DNA from: Prinia subflava
Lineage: Eukaryota > Chordata > Aves > Passeriformes > Cisticolidae
Reading direction: 5' to 3'
DNA length: 64,000 nt
NCBI RefSeq assembly: GCF_021018805.1
Contig: NC_086259.1
Location: 5,856,001 to 5,920,000, forward strand
The position numbers and the translations under genes are program-made. Positions 48,735-60,480 of this stretch are shown piece after piece; positions within the stretch are counted from its first letter, which is position 1; each line of letters begins with the position of its first letter. A model generated the notes under the pieces. It was not told where the DNA came from. It saw nothing but the letters and a program-made list of their open reading frames with translations, and ran no database searches.

Positions 48735-51299
48735 CTACATAAACAACATAACTTTGTCAGAAAATTGAAAATGTGCACTTTGTCCCATCAGCTAAAATGG
48801 GCTGTCAGATAATGCTTTTTTTTCTCCATTGCATCAGATGAATGATGTAAATGGTTTTTGGCTTTGGAGTTTTTTGCAAGGCACTAGAGTAAATGATCAG
48901 AGTAGTAACATTTTTAACCTTATCTATCATACTGAAACATTTTTTCTGCCTCCAATAAAACATGTCAGAGTCGATTAAGGACATTCTTCAATGAGGTATA
49001 ATTCACAGATTTTAGTAGCGAATCCAAGAGCACTGAAGTATTAAAGAGGCTGTGAATACTTAATTACGGATATGTTGCCATCCTACCTTTTACTGAATTC
49101 CCTTAACACTTTGGTGCTCTGTATCTGAAAATGCTCTTTTCCTCTGATGGGGAAGTAAAAGGAAAAGCCAGGTACAATGGCAGAGCATATGTCACATTGT
49201 ATCTAGTGACAGTGCAGTGAGAGATACTGCTGTTCTAGTACATTCAGCTGTGCTTATCTGGTACATGAGTGCACATTACTTTCCATGGGCTTGGATCACT
49301 TTGGACAGTATCATTAAATGCCACGTCATTACCTGTTATGGAGTAGTGCTTTTGCTTGAAGTGCCTCCTGGGATACATGCAACAGTAGGAAGAATGATGG
49401 GTAAAGATGGAAGCAGCATTAAATTTTCAATGGAAGCACTATTGACTTTGACTTTTCAGAAGCCTTATCTTTTAGATGGTGTTTGTCACAGGACCTGTAA
49501 GGCTGGGGATGTTCGTCAGTTGGAAGTTGCAGGCAGTTGAACGATATGGACAGGTGAAGGCTCCAGAGGGATCAGCTGGGCTAGCATCGAGCTGGAGGGG
49601 GTAAATTGAAGGTTTATTTATCCAATTCACTGTCAAGGTCAGCTTGCTGGAGAGCTGTCCTATGTGTGCTTACAAAATGCCAAAATCCTGGCAAATTGTC
49701 TGAAAGAGCCTCCAAATCACTGACCTTTGTACAACTCACATCAGCATGCCACTGTCTTTTAACAATATCCTTAGAGTGCATCAAATAGTTTGTAAAATCA
49801 AGCTTTTAATGTCAAAAGAAGTAACTTTTTATTTTCAGAAATAGGGGAAAAAAAAGGTATCTAATGATGATAGAAAGAAACATATGAAACAGAGAAGCTG
49901 TTTCATCTGAAAGACTTTTAGCATCTACTGCTTTTTCTGAGCATTCTTCAGAGCACGTTTTAGAGAGGCAGTTTCTTTTTCTCACCAGATAAAACATCTT
50001 AAACACTTGATTTTTTTTCCTCTTTCAGTATGTGGTCTTTAGCATACTTCTGTTAAAAAAGATCTAGATTTGCCTTTAGCCTTCTTTAACACTCTCAGGT
50101 GAGTTGCTCAGATTTTAAGCTAATTAGAGTTCAATTTATTCCTTTAATTAGTTACAAGAGTTTTTAACTGTCTAGTTTCACGTGTTTCTCCTGTATCTGT
50201 GTTAGATATCTGTGAGAAACAGGCCAATTTTTTCTTTTTACTGATAACTAGGTGTACCTCTGAGTAGGTTATATGTATCACTTAGGTAACTATGTAGTCT
50301 TTTGAAAGTGACTTTTAAAAATTATTTTTATATATATGAGTCCTTTTGCATGTAAGGAGTGTAAATCTCTGCATAATACCTTCCCCTGGAATTTACATTA
50401 GGGAAAAAGTGGGATATACCCTGGTTTACAGTGAAGCATGTACTCCCCCATTCCAAAGCCATTTAAATTGTCTGTGCTTAACTGAAGTGGCATGAAAATA
50501 AAAACACAGCAGGTTTAACCATAATTAGCTTAGTCTTATAAAGGGGTAATGGCACATTTGGCTGTTTCAGTGAATTGTTTTTCTCTTGCTTTGCAGTAGG
50601 TCTTGTTTCCATTTAAATATACAAGGCTCATCACAGCCAAGTGAAAGACAGATATGTGTTGAGCTTTTGTTTTATATTTGGGTATTTTGGAGTGTGCTTC
50701 TGGTTTTTCTTTTCTTTTTCTCCCCCCGTTCATTAATGAGATATCCAAATAATGGTTTTCCTGAATTCAACTTTGTAATTTTCTTTTTTCTGCCCCTTGT
50801 TGTTTGTTACCTTTCTGTGCAAACTCAAATTTTCCAAGTAAGGCAGCTCAACTTGAATTTTTCCCAGAAAGGAATATTAGTGCCAATATGCCACACAGCT
50901 CTTGTGGCATGGGTGAAAATTACTGACTAGGAATGGGTAAACTGGAAAATCAATTTTAGCCCTATTTTGTAAACTTTAATGTGGAACTCTCTTACTACTT
51001 TAAACTAATTTTTAATTATACTTGTCTGTTAATGCAGAGTGTATTTCCAAATTTTATAAAAAACTATTCCAATGTTTTGATACCCTGTTGTTGATTTGTG
51101 TTATATTAGTATGTGTATGTATCTCTGAACATTTTCAGAGTTTGAAACAGAAACGGTTTTTGTAAGAACAAAGCGAAAATGAGCCCTTGAAGTTTCTTAA
51201 CTATAGCACAAATATAAATTTTTGTGTACATACAAGTTTGGAATATATGTAATTCCTATTAATTTTATGACTTGTGTGTAAATCATTGTTTAAGTACTT
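48735..51299. other. AT-rich non-coding DNA
   Basis: No gene is recognised. The open frame 49217-49540 (107 codons) lacks motifs. 48740-49060 is repeat-free and might extend the upstream candidate element. Confidence 0.5.
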
Positions 51300-51400
51300 T
51301 TTAGACTGTAGAGATTTGATATGATGGCTGCTGAGGGCTGCCTTTGAGCCATAATACACGATCACGTGAACCCGCCGTAGTTCACAGATCACTGACTTGA
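51300..51400. promoter_or_regulatory. CpG-containing patch with TCACGTGA E-box
   Basis: TCACGTGA at 51362-51369 is a perfect palindromic E-box, closely followed by two more CpG (CCCGCCGTAG). It lies directly beside an ancient repeat fragment. A bHLH-zipper binding role is inferred only. Confidence 0.25.
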
Positions 51401-51545
51401 CAGAACTTTATTATTATTTAATATTTATGTTACAATATTGCCCAGAGTCCCCAGCCTTAGACAATGCCCTGTTACAGTGGGTATTGTACAAACATTGATG
51501 TAGACATGATCAATGTCTCAAGGAGCTCAGAGCTGTTGTACTTAT
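51401..51545 (+). mobile_element. Very diverged ancient amniote repeat fragment
   Basis: The order of words is TTATTATTATTT, then AGAG.CCCCAG, AGACAATGCCC, TTGTACAAACA and AGGAGCTCAGAGC. It follows a repeat I recall as very common in turtle and crocodilian genomes (TTATTATTATTTGTATTACA, AGAGGCCCCA, GATCAGGGCCC, GCTGTACAAACACATAG, GAAGAGCTTACAATC). Divergence is high, so the insertion is old. I cannot name the family with certainty and ran no search. An 8-base inverted repeat (ACATTGAT 51492-51499, ATCAATGT 51509-51516) lies inside. Confidence 0.5.
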
Positions 51546-51587
51546 AAGGTCACGCTGCAATGAACTTAAAGTCTGCGTAAACTTTGC

Positions 51588-51604
51588 AAAAAAAAAAAAA
51601 AAAA
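51588..51604. repeat. A17 homopolymer
   Basis: An uninterrupted run of 17 A about 45 bases after the ancient repeat fragment. A link between the two is not shown. Confidence 0.95.
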
Positions 51605-52248
51605 GTTTTGCAATATGCCAGCTTTGAAGTAGAAGAGATCAAATCAAAGAGAGTGGAGAGACAAGGATTCCACCTGTGTGACAAAGCAGAGGCTGCCTTT
51701 ATTGTTGGTGAGTACACATTTAGACAGAACAAAAGCAAGAGTGAATTATGATACAGTGCCTTAGGGCACATGCTTCATTTCAAATTCAGGCATTAGCCTA
51801 TGTTTTATATGCTTTATATTCTACTTTAATTGAAATTGCTGCATTTTCAGATTGAGATTTAACAGATAAAAGAAGGAAAACATATTTCGCAGGTAGTGTG
51901 TCTGAATTTCATAACTGAGTCTGTGCACTCCTGGCAGTCACAGTTTGCATTAAAAGGGTTAAACAGGTGTGATTTACATTGGGCTGGCCCAGTGAGAACA
52001 TTTGTATTTTGAATCTGTGTGCTGTGCTGGAAATGTTGATCATGAAAATGGAAATGTTATTGAACAGAGTTGGTGTCTCTCTCGGACTATATTCTCAGTT
52101 TAAACCTTGCCTTTTCACATGGGATTAGTTAGTAGAAAGATGCAGAGTAGATACACAGAGCTGCCGTATTTTCTACCCTTCAAGTTCTTTCCTCGTGGTC
52201 TAGCCTTTAGATGCTGAGTAAGGAAGATTCCCTTTGAGTGTTTTTGTG
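51605..52248. other. AT-rich non-coding DNA
   Basis: Nothing is recognised. Confidence 0.55.
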
Positions 52249-52298
52249 TTTGGTTGGTTGGTTGGTGTTTGTTTGTTTGTTTTCTTTTTTTCTTTCTG
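52249..52298. repeat. (TTGG)n, (GTTT)n and T-rich compound microsatellite
   Basis: Three to four TTGG units at about 52250-52265 are followed by four GTTT units to about 52283 and then a T/C-rich run. Confidence 0.9.
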
Positions 52299-52818
52299 TT
52301 GTTGAAACTTGCAGGATTTGGTAAAGCCTCCTTGGTTTCCTAATATTCCTCTAGCAGAGAGGGAAAGTTTCCCTTTCAGGGAGAGACATCCTGCCTGTCA
52401 CTAAGAAAGCTGAATGTTTGTGATGTCATAGATTGGATTTCTTCTATTGTTCAGAAATACTGTGTTTACTATTTCTTTTGATTTATACCAAACTATAAGT
52501 AATTGCTGTTCAGAATCTGAGATCCTTTGGCTTTAATTTAAAACATACCATTTTTTGCACTAATTCTTATTATATAATATTTTAGTGGCAACAAAGTATG
52601 TTTAAGGAATCTTGAACTAGCAATAATATTATCTTTTAGGGGAGTCTTGGTTAAACAGAGGGAGGAAATTGCCTTGTAGTGTTCTCTGGATGTTGGAGGT
52701 GAATTATAGCAGCTCTGAGGATAACTTAGTTGGCTCCTTTACTTTTTAGCTAACCAACCCATTGACTCTGCACAAAAAAAGTTCATGTGTTTTTGAGCTC
52801 TTCCTCTTATTCTTGCAG
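52299..52818. other. AT-rich non-coding DNA
   Basis: Nothing is recognised. The end (52797-52818) is a strong pyrimidine tract closing in TTGCAG. Confidence 0.5.
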
Positions 52819-53018
52819 ACTATGTGGATTATCAGGAGTTTGATTCAGATTTTAGATACAAACATGGTTTCTGGAGGCAGTATTTGGCTGCAAGGCACCT
52901 GATTCCTTTCATTTGCTGGGTGTGGGATGTGGGTTTTGGCAGGAAAAACACAAGGGCAAGGAATGGTGACAGAACACCTAGTCCTGCTCAGTTTGCTTGT
53001 GGCTTTTCACAACTCTGA
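52819..53018 (+). other. Weak candidate exon start after a strong acceptor-like site
   Basis: A pyrimidine-rich stretch ending TTGCAG lies just before 52819. The frame read from 52821 stays open to a TGA at 53016-53018. The translation is rich in aromatic and charged residues (it begins YVDYQEFDSDFRYKHG) but matches nothing I recognise. No convincing donor site with a matching frame was picked out. Chance is the leading explanation, since acceptor-like sites are frequent in T-rich DNA. Confidence 0.1.
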
Positions 53019-54482
53019 AATACTGGTTCAACAGTTATCACACAGCAGAGAGGCAAGTTTCCCTTTTGCATTTCTGATCCATGTGCTAATCTGTGGAAAT
53101 GGATAGAAACTGCTGCGCCTGCCTGATGACCACTATGGATTCTGCAACCCCCCAGGGGTCTCATAAAAACACAAAATATCTGAGCCACAGAGAATGATAC
53201 CTTTTACTTTTTTTTCCCCTTCCTGTGAAATGTTAGGATACTTATTCTGTTTTCCCCTTGAATTTGGATGGAACAAGCTCCTTTGATACATCACACTTTC
53301 CTCCTCTTGTGCTTGCTTCCTGTGACCTTCTCCAAGTGCCATTCTGCTCTCACTGAGCTTGAAGCCCTCTTCCAACAGTAGTGTTTAAAGCAGAGAGGCA
53401 CTGCTGTTTAGGGGCACTTTCCTTTTGCAATGACACCTTTTTTGGACTAGTGTTTGTAGAGGGAAGAGGCAGTGTGCAATACCTGAACAAAGAAATTCTG
53501 TCTTTTCTGCAGCAGGCAGCAGTGTTCTGTGAGCTCTTGCATGGACGATTTCATCTCTGGATGTTGATGGTGGTTTGAGCACCTTGGTGTGTGCTGTGAT
53601 GATTGAGAGCATCCCTTGCTCCTTTTGCTCAGAAGTCTGCAGAGGTCTGAATAACAGATTATATAAGCACAATGGCTTTTAGAGAGTGAGGACACAGTAA
53701 TGGGGCCATCATGAGCGTGCTGAGGTGTCTGTCCTCATAATGCACCATAAAATTAATATGTACCTCTGCAGTGGTTGCTGAGGGTGTCTGCTTCTTTGCA
53801 GATCAATTTGATATAGTGTTCTGTCTGTACAGAAATTGTGCAGTTCAGTTTCTGTGGTTAAAAAAGCAGACATTCTGGATTATATGACAGAATTTGATGA
53901 CTTTGATAATCCATTAACATTTAAAATAAGAGGAAAGTACAAAGCTGAAAAGAGACCTTAGTATGAATTCGAAGAGACTTGATGAAAAGTCTAAATTTAA
54001 TATTATATCTTATTATTGTCTGAGCCATCTGAGGTTTTCTTTGTAACTTCCACATCACTGAATGTATTCTCATCATACAAGTCCTTTTTAAAATATGCAA
54101 TTTTATTTCGAGACAAATCCGCCAAATGTAGATATTAGACAATTACTGTTCAAGAATGTAGGAAATGGGAGAGATTACCTGCAGTGATTATGAAACGTGA
54201 AGATCTTAATCTCTTGGGCTAAACAAGAAACAATGAATACATAAGGTCTTTAATGCAGAAAAAAATAGATATAGATGTATATGAAGATTTGGAGCTGAAC
54301 TTGATTTACTTCATGTACCCACTGTGTGATGAGTGTATCCGTTTCTTTATTATCAGAGAAATAACTCTTAGACCACTGGGTGAAATATCATCAGAGTTGG
54401 TAAGGCCAAGAGGAGAAGTTGCCCTGTGAGCAGTGAATTTAGGTTTCCTGAAACAAGTTCATTGGACTGAAGCTTCTATTGT
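53019..54482. other. Mixed-composition non-coding DNA
   Basis: 53020-53680 is slightly GC-richer, with short open frames on both strands and no motif. From 53700 it is AT-rich. Nothing can be named. Confidence 0.5.
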
Positions 54483-54542
54483 AAAAACAAAAAAAACCCC
54501 TCCAACAACATCAAAACCCCCCAAAAAACCCCTCAACCCACC
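54483..54542. repeat. A/C-rich low-complexity tract
   Basis: Runs of A alternate with C4, C6, C4 and C3. The minus strand therefore has four G runs with T-rich loops and some G-quadruplex potential, although one loop is long. Confidence 0.8.
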
Positions 54543-54900
54543 AGCTGTTGAAGAGTCCATTCAAGCAGGTGTCTGGGGCAGCTGCAGGTGGAGTCTGTGA
54601 GTGAGCCCAGGCAGGAGCTGTGCCCTGCCCAGCTGTTCCTTTTTGGGGTCCCTGCTCAGGGGCTCCAGCTTGGACTGGTTTTTGTTACTGCTCTGTTATT
54701 GCATTGTTTAAAGGATCCAGGACTCTGCTGTGGGACACTTGGGGCTGAGCTGGTGAGGAATGCTCCTGTGGCTGTGGGTGGGTGTGTGGAGCCCTGGGGG
54801 TCCTGCTGGGTCACTGCAGCCACCCCGAGAAGGGCCCCCAGTCCCAGCAGTGACAGCCTGGATGAGCAGACAAAGTTGTTACTTGGGCCTGGGCCCTAAT
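54543..54900. other. GC-rich patch, no gene recognised
   Basis: Strongly G-rich on the plus strand, with open frames 54588-54899 and 54760-54978 that lack domains. It follows an A/C-rich tract, as the GC-rich patch at 4491 precedes one, so both could be bodies and tails of decayed retroposons. That is only a guess. Confidence 0.35.
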
Positions 54901-57402
54901 CACAGAAGTTGTGTGAAGGAAAGGTTCCTGTTTAATCAGATAGACCTGTGTCTATTCATAGCATGGAGCTGGGGCTGAAGGACAAAGAAATTCCAGTCTG
55001 TAGGTGAAGAATCAGAGTATGCATCCACCTATGTCTGATTTCAGGAAAAGTCAAATGACAGATGCATATACACTTTGAAAGACTGCATGTTTTATGACAC
55101 AGAGAGTCTCAGAAGAGACTATTTGAACATTATAACTTTATGCCTAACTGTGGTGCTGTCAAGACAAAGCATAATGTTTTCACATCTAAAATTTAACTAC
55201 ACTGTATTTATTGTTTTGCTCAAGAACATTAAAGGAATCTTATCTGTCAACATACAAGAGCAATGAATGAACAACTTAAATTACAAGAGTAAATTAAATG
55301 TCAACTTTATTTCACCAAACCAGGCTGTTCTTTTCTGTAAGCAGAAGTTATAACCACTGTCTTGAAATATTTGCTGTTGGAAAATGATTGACAAGTGTGG
55401 ACAGAAGTGTGTAAATGCAACAGGTTTTTAATTTACTGGATTACCATATTTATTGCAAGCATATGGGTAAGTTTGGAAAAATAACTTCATTGTTGTACTA
55501 TGTTAGTTCAAATCCCTTGCATTCACTGTAGTTTCAAACTTTACTGCTCTCTCTGTTCTCATATTGGGCATGTTTTTGTAACTAGAGTATAGCTCTGTGT
55601 TTTATTTTATACTAGTAAATCACTGAGACCCAGTAAAAATGTAAAAAACCCCTAATAGATAAAAATGATATATACTTTTGGCTTAGAGTATATGATCTAT
55701 TTCTTCAAAGTATTTTGAAGACCTCTTCAAATTCTGTGTGTGCTTGTGAATTGCCTGTTATTAAAATAACTCTTTAAGGTGCAACAAAAAAGAAAGAAAA
55801 AGAAGGTATAAAATAATGTACATATTTCTGTTGAAACCTTCCTCACCTGTATGTCTGCATTTGTTTGCTGGTCTTTGAGAACAAAAATGTCTTGGAGCAG
55901 GACTATATGCAGCTGTTTTCTGGGATTAGAGAATTATAGTTCTTAGGGAAGGTTCAGAAAGACATAACAGATAAGTGAAATGTTATTTCACAAGGTCTGC
56001 TTCGTTGTGTGGGATATTTCTCCTTGACGGGAACATATAAAATTGTTTATCTAATATATCCACACTGTGTATAGTGAAAGAAAAGGGAGTAACAGGTCTT
56101 TATCAAAACTATTCACGTGGAAGGGCATGATGTAACATAAACCAAAGGAGGAGTTTATTTGTGGCAAAATTATGGGCATCTCTCATGCCTTTCATCTCCA
56201 ACAAATGCACGTTTGCCTGCATTGTGTTCCTAAATGAGTGCTCTGCCTGCCTGGAATATGGACTCCTAGAATCAAACAACTTGAACTGGATGAAAAATGA
56301 GGGGGCTAAAAATTATGCTGCTGAAGTAAGGCAGTATTTATCCTTGTGGTCAGAGCTATATGAGAAAAGCTCCCAATCTGCAATTTTCAATATATCTGTT
56401 CTGGGTGAAGATAAAAGAATTGCTAATTGAGTTTACAGTATGTAAGACTCTGGGCTATGTAAGCGTAGGTTATCATTACCTCTGTGTTGTCAGTTGTAAA
56501 TCTATCTGCTTCTGTGGTCTAGAAAGTCTCTTCCCATAAAATGATGGTCCAGTATTTTTTGAGCCAAGATGTTCTCTCTCCAGCATATGTCAGAAATAGT
56601 GACATAAGACAGAAACTCTCATAATACTAGCCATGAACCAAAAGGAATGTGTCTTGTTAACAACTTTGGAAAGACCCAGTTCTCATTGTAACTGCCTTCT
56701 AGCAGCTACATGCAAGAGAGGATAAAAATTATAAAATATAACCATGATGTATTTTCCAGATGAAGCAATAGTTTATAATGATAGTCACTATAAAGTTAAT
56801 TTTTACTTGAACAGAGCTGAGCTTAATGGTTTTCAATTATACTAATTTGAGTCATGGGTTTAGTTCATGTGGATTTTGCAACCCCTGGGTTTTGCTTTTA
56901 TATCTTCTCCCTTAAATGCTTGGCTTCTTTTTTTGTATTATGCCCTTCCCATTCTCTTTTAGCAGGGAACATCAGGCATGGCTGGGATGGCTCCATCCCT
57001 TTCCATTTGCATCAGAATTTAATCTTCTGTGAGGGAGAAGATTAAACATGTAATTTGAAAATAAGGTCTCATGTTCCAAATGGCTTTGTCATCCAGCACA
57101 TGCTGAAGGAAGAATGTCCAAAAGTATGTCACCTTTCTCTGACAGAGGCTGAAATCTCTATTTCACTTAAGTTTTCTAAGGCACTCTTTGCATTGGCAAG
57201 GAATTAGGCTCCTTATAAATGCACCAGTTTAAACTGATTTGTGCTGAGGCATCATGTTTACAGTAAGTATGTGTTGGGATTTTTTACTTTAGACTATGGT
57301 TCGTGTGGTCACTGGAACCAAAAGTCCCCATCTTGTCTGCATTTGGAGATGACTGAAAAACAGTTGCTGATTTGCACCTCTTACTTACATTGACTAATGG
57401 AG
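54901..57402. other. AT-rich non-coding DNA
   Basis: No gene is recognised. A CACGTG E-box lies at 56114-56119. The open frame 56161-56430 (89 codons) has no motif. Confidence 0.55.
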
Positions 57403-57424
57403 CACATCTGGTACACATCTGGTA
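57403..57424. repeat. 11-base perfect tandem duplication
   Basis: CACATCTGGTA occurs twice in direct succession. Each copy holds an E-box-like CATCTG. Confidence 0.95.
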
Positions 57425-59690
57425 GAGCTTCTGATTTTTTCTTTTGGCCTACAAAAGGAATCTGGAATCAGGTCATCAAAACAGTTTCATTAACAAAGCC
57501 AACTACAATAAGAGGGAATAAATTCACCCAAAGCTCTGTCACTGTTCTGGACTGAAATGCTGATGTGGGTACAGCCTAAGACCAGTGCCATGGCCATGTG
57601 TCTGAACAGAGGGTGAGCAATTAATTCTTTGTTACATCTTTTGCCCATTACTCCTCTCTGACACCACAGTCAAATGTTACTGTGTCATTTCTTTCTGATT
57701 TTTCATCCCATGTCTTTTCTGCACTGTCTTGCTCCTTTTTACTTTTCTCTCTCTAACTTCACCCCTGACGTCCCGCAGTGGAGTATACTGCAGGCTGTGT
57801 CTCTGTATTTTTGTACAAGCATGGAGTTGGGCACTGTTGGCCATAAACCCAATGACCACTGTTTTTCAGAATGTGCATTGCACCTCTGGGGCTCCACCCA
57901 TCGTGCCATTTGAGGAATTGTGGCATTTGTCTACTGATTTAAATGATCTCAGTCTCATCTTTCCTTTTTAGATAGGAAGTGTTCAGAAGTATGGAACTAA
58001 AAGAAAAAGAAGGAAAGTCACCCCCACAATAGAGGTGTGACTGCAGAGATGTGGTCACTCACTTTGTGTGGGGAGGCTTTTGGTTGCTGAAAAAAAGGAA
58101 CTCTGGTTAAGATCTCTGGTCAGGGGTGTCCTTGCATGTAACTAAAGCTTTCCAGTGGCATAACAACATCTACTGCATAGTTTCAGAAATTCATTTGCTA
58201 TTTAGTCTCATTTTTATTTCATGTTTCCTTAGAAGTATGCCTTTTGCCTCATAAAAAATGTTAATAAATTCTATCATTATAATTTGCTTTGATGGCATAT
58301 TTAAGGGTATGTCCTCATGGAATGTCTCTTGGAGAGATGATACCCTGGAAAGAATATGTCTAGAATGGACAGTACTGTCTGACCTCATTAGCCAGCCGTC
58401 CAGGGAGCAATTGCAAAAGACCTAGATTGCAGTAAAACCTTGTTTCTCTCCAAGACAGGCAGTAGATTGTACGACTGGGGTGTCACCTTGGTTGTGTCCT
58501 GCAGCTTTCAATCTGTGACACAGGGACAAGCCTTGAACAGGCACCGTGTCAAGCAAATAGCGTCAGAGGTTGTCATGGGTGCCATGGTTTGTTACTTCCT
58601 TGATGAAATGGGCATTTGTCCAGTAAGAACTTGACTTGTACCTCTGAATTATTTTGCCTGAACTATTCAAGTTACCCTACCTGGTGCAAATTTGGGCTAC
58701 AGGAGAAAGGCTCCACGTCTACCTTTTATGTAATTGTAATCTTCAACCCATGGTTGGCTAAAACACTAGATGTGTTCAGTGACCTCTTTGACATCAATAA
58801 GAATATACTATCTAAGTCAGTTAAGATTCCATTTATTCATATACATTATATGCATTTTAATATCGACAAGAGAAGACAGGTCTTATCATTAAATGATCTT
58901 GGATGTAACGTTTTCAGATTGTTACCATAATAGTTCATGACATGCTGGATCTGTTTTGAGTGCCATAAATCATAGTAACTGATGGGAAAGGAAAGAGCAG
59001 CAGTTAGAGAGCTATGGAAGAAATAAATAATTAAAATAGGTTAAATATTGTTTATTGTCAAAAAGAGGACAGGAGTATGATACCTTTCAATTACTTTTTA
59101 CTTGTTTCTTGAGTTCAGCTGAGTTTTATATTGATTAAATGTGGTGGAGGGTAGGGTATTCTTTTGGGCTGCAGATTCTTCTAAAGTTGAGAAAACACAG
59201 TAACTGTTGCTTTTATTTTGTGGAGAGATCTTTTTTAGTTCTAATCCAACTTGTACTGTGTTTCCTACAAAGATTTAGACCTGCTCTGTATAAAATGTAG
59301 ATAATCTTCCTGATAAACAATGTCTTTCAAAAGCACATTTACTTTTTGATTGTAGAATTTCCTTGAAAGATGTGGGTATTACAATCCAAAGCCTGTCCTA
59401 TTTTTTAGAGTATGATCTAACTTGTAATGCAGATCAATATGTATCAATATAACCTTTAAGCCAAGCTCTGTACATTGGGCTTTGAACTTCAAGGTATCCT
59501 TTTTACTGGGTGAGAGAACAAGCTCAACAACTAGAATGTTATTAATACATTTTTTAGTATTTTTTGGCTAAAACTTAACTTGAACTACAGAGGTAAAATG
59601 TTCTGATCACTTTAAATATTTATCTTGGTGTGTGAAGAAGCCAAAGTTAGAAAAGAGATTTGGGTTTTTGGGTGGTGCTTTGTAGTGGTT
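57425..59690. other. AT-rich non-coding DNA
   Basis: Nothing is named. 58390-58620 is somewhat more complex and keeps a few CpG (for example near 58397, 58471, 58545 and 58561), but there is no clear motif cluster. Confidence 0.5.
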
Positions 59691-59748
59691 GTTTTTTTTT
59701 TTTTTTTGTTTGTTTGTTTTGCTTTGGCTTGTTTTTTTTTTTTTTTTT
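59691..59748. repeat. Paired T tracts (T16 and T17) with (GTTT)n between
   Basis: T16 at 59692-59707 is followed by GTTT units, a 9-base GCTTTGGCT interruption, and T17 at 59732-59748. This is a homopolymer compound likely to vary in length. Confidence 0.95.
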
Positions 59749-60339
59749 AGTAGCTGAAGGCAATTATATCTTTATTGACCCTCTGTGTTCACCCCCTCCT
59801 TCAATGTCAGGTACTTGCTTATTATTATCAACATGACATCTCCTTTCTTTGAAAGGTTGTCCGTCACACTTTGAATCACTTCTCTCCATGGTTACATTTT
59901 CTAATCAGTTCACATGATTGAGCCTACATCAAGTGATGCTTTACTTAATTCCTTTCCGTTTGTGTGGTGTGATTCTTGGAGGGACTCTCGTCAAAATTTT
60001 GGAGGGCCCTGTCAGTTTGAAAAGAACATGACCTTTAAATTGTATCAGTATGTTTGCTGGTGCATAAGGGAAAGGAAAAGGTTTGTAGTGATGGAAAACC
60101 ACTCTAAAAATGAAAAGTAATTCTCTCTGAAGCAACATGCATAGGAAGTTAATTTGTTTATATTTAACTGATTTAAACAAAAAGAACAAGAGGTTCATGT
60201 TCTTTGAGCAATAAGTGATCTGAAGAGTTTGTCCTTAAATTTGGCTTTTAAAATGTTATCTATTGTTCTTCCTTTCCTGCATTCATAATAATGGATAAAA
60301 GTAGAAATATTCAAATGTGACAGAATAAAGGTGTAATTC
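59749..60339. other. AT-rich non-coding DNA
   Basis: Nothing is recognised. Open frames on both strands at 59914-60198 overlap each other and lack motifs. Confidence 0.55.
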
Positions 60340-60480
60340 TTTGAAATTATCAAAGCTGTTACTTTGCTGCATTTTCATAACTGTATCTGTGGCCATGCTA
60401 TAATTAGTAATTGACAATGCTAATTATTGTACAGTCTGTCACTGACTAAAGTGGCAGAGTTAGATTTTATGTGGGTATAA
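60340..60480. promoter_or_regulatory. Clustered homeodomain-type core sites
   Basis: TAATTA at 60401-60406, TAATTG at 60408-60413 and TAATTA at 60421-60426. The outer two are exactly 20 bases apart, about two helical turns. The surrounding 140 bases are repeat-free. Homeodomain binding is a known property of the core word, and the regulatory role here is inferred. Confidence 0.25.

Noticed and set aside
49217..49540. 107-codon plus-strand open frame
   Set aside because: No domain, splice border or codon pattern supports it.
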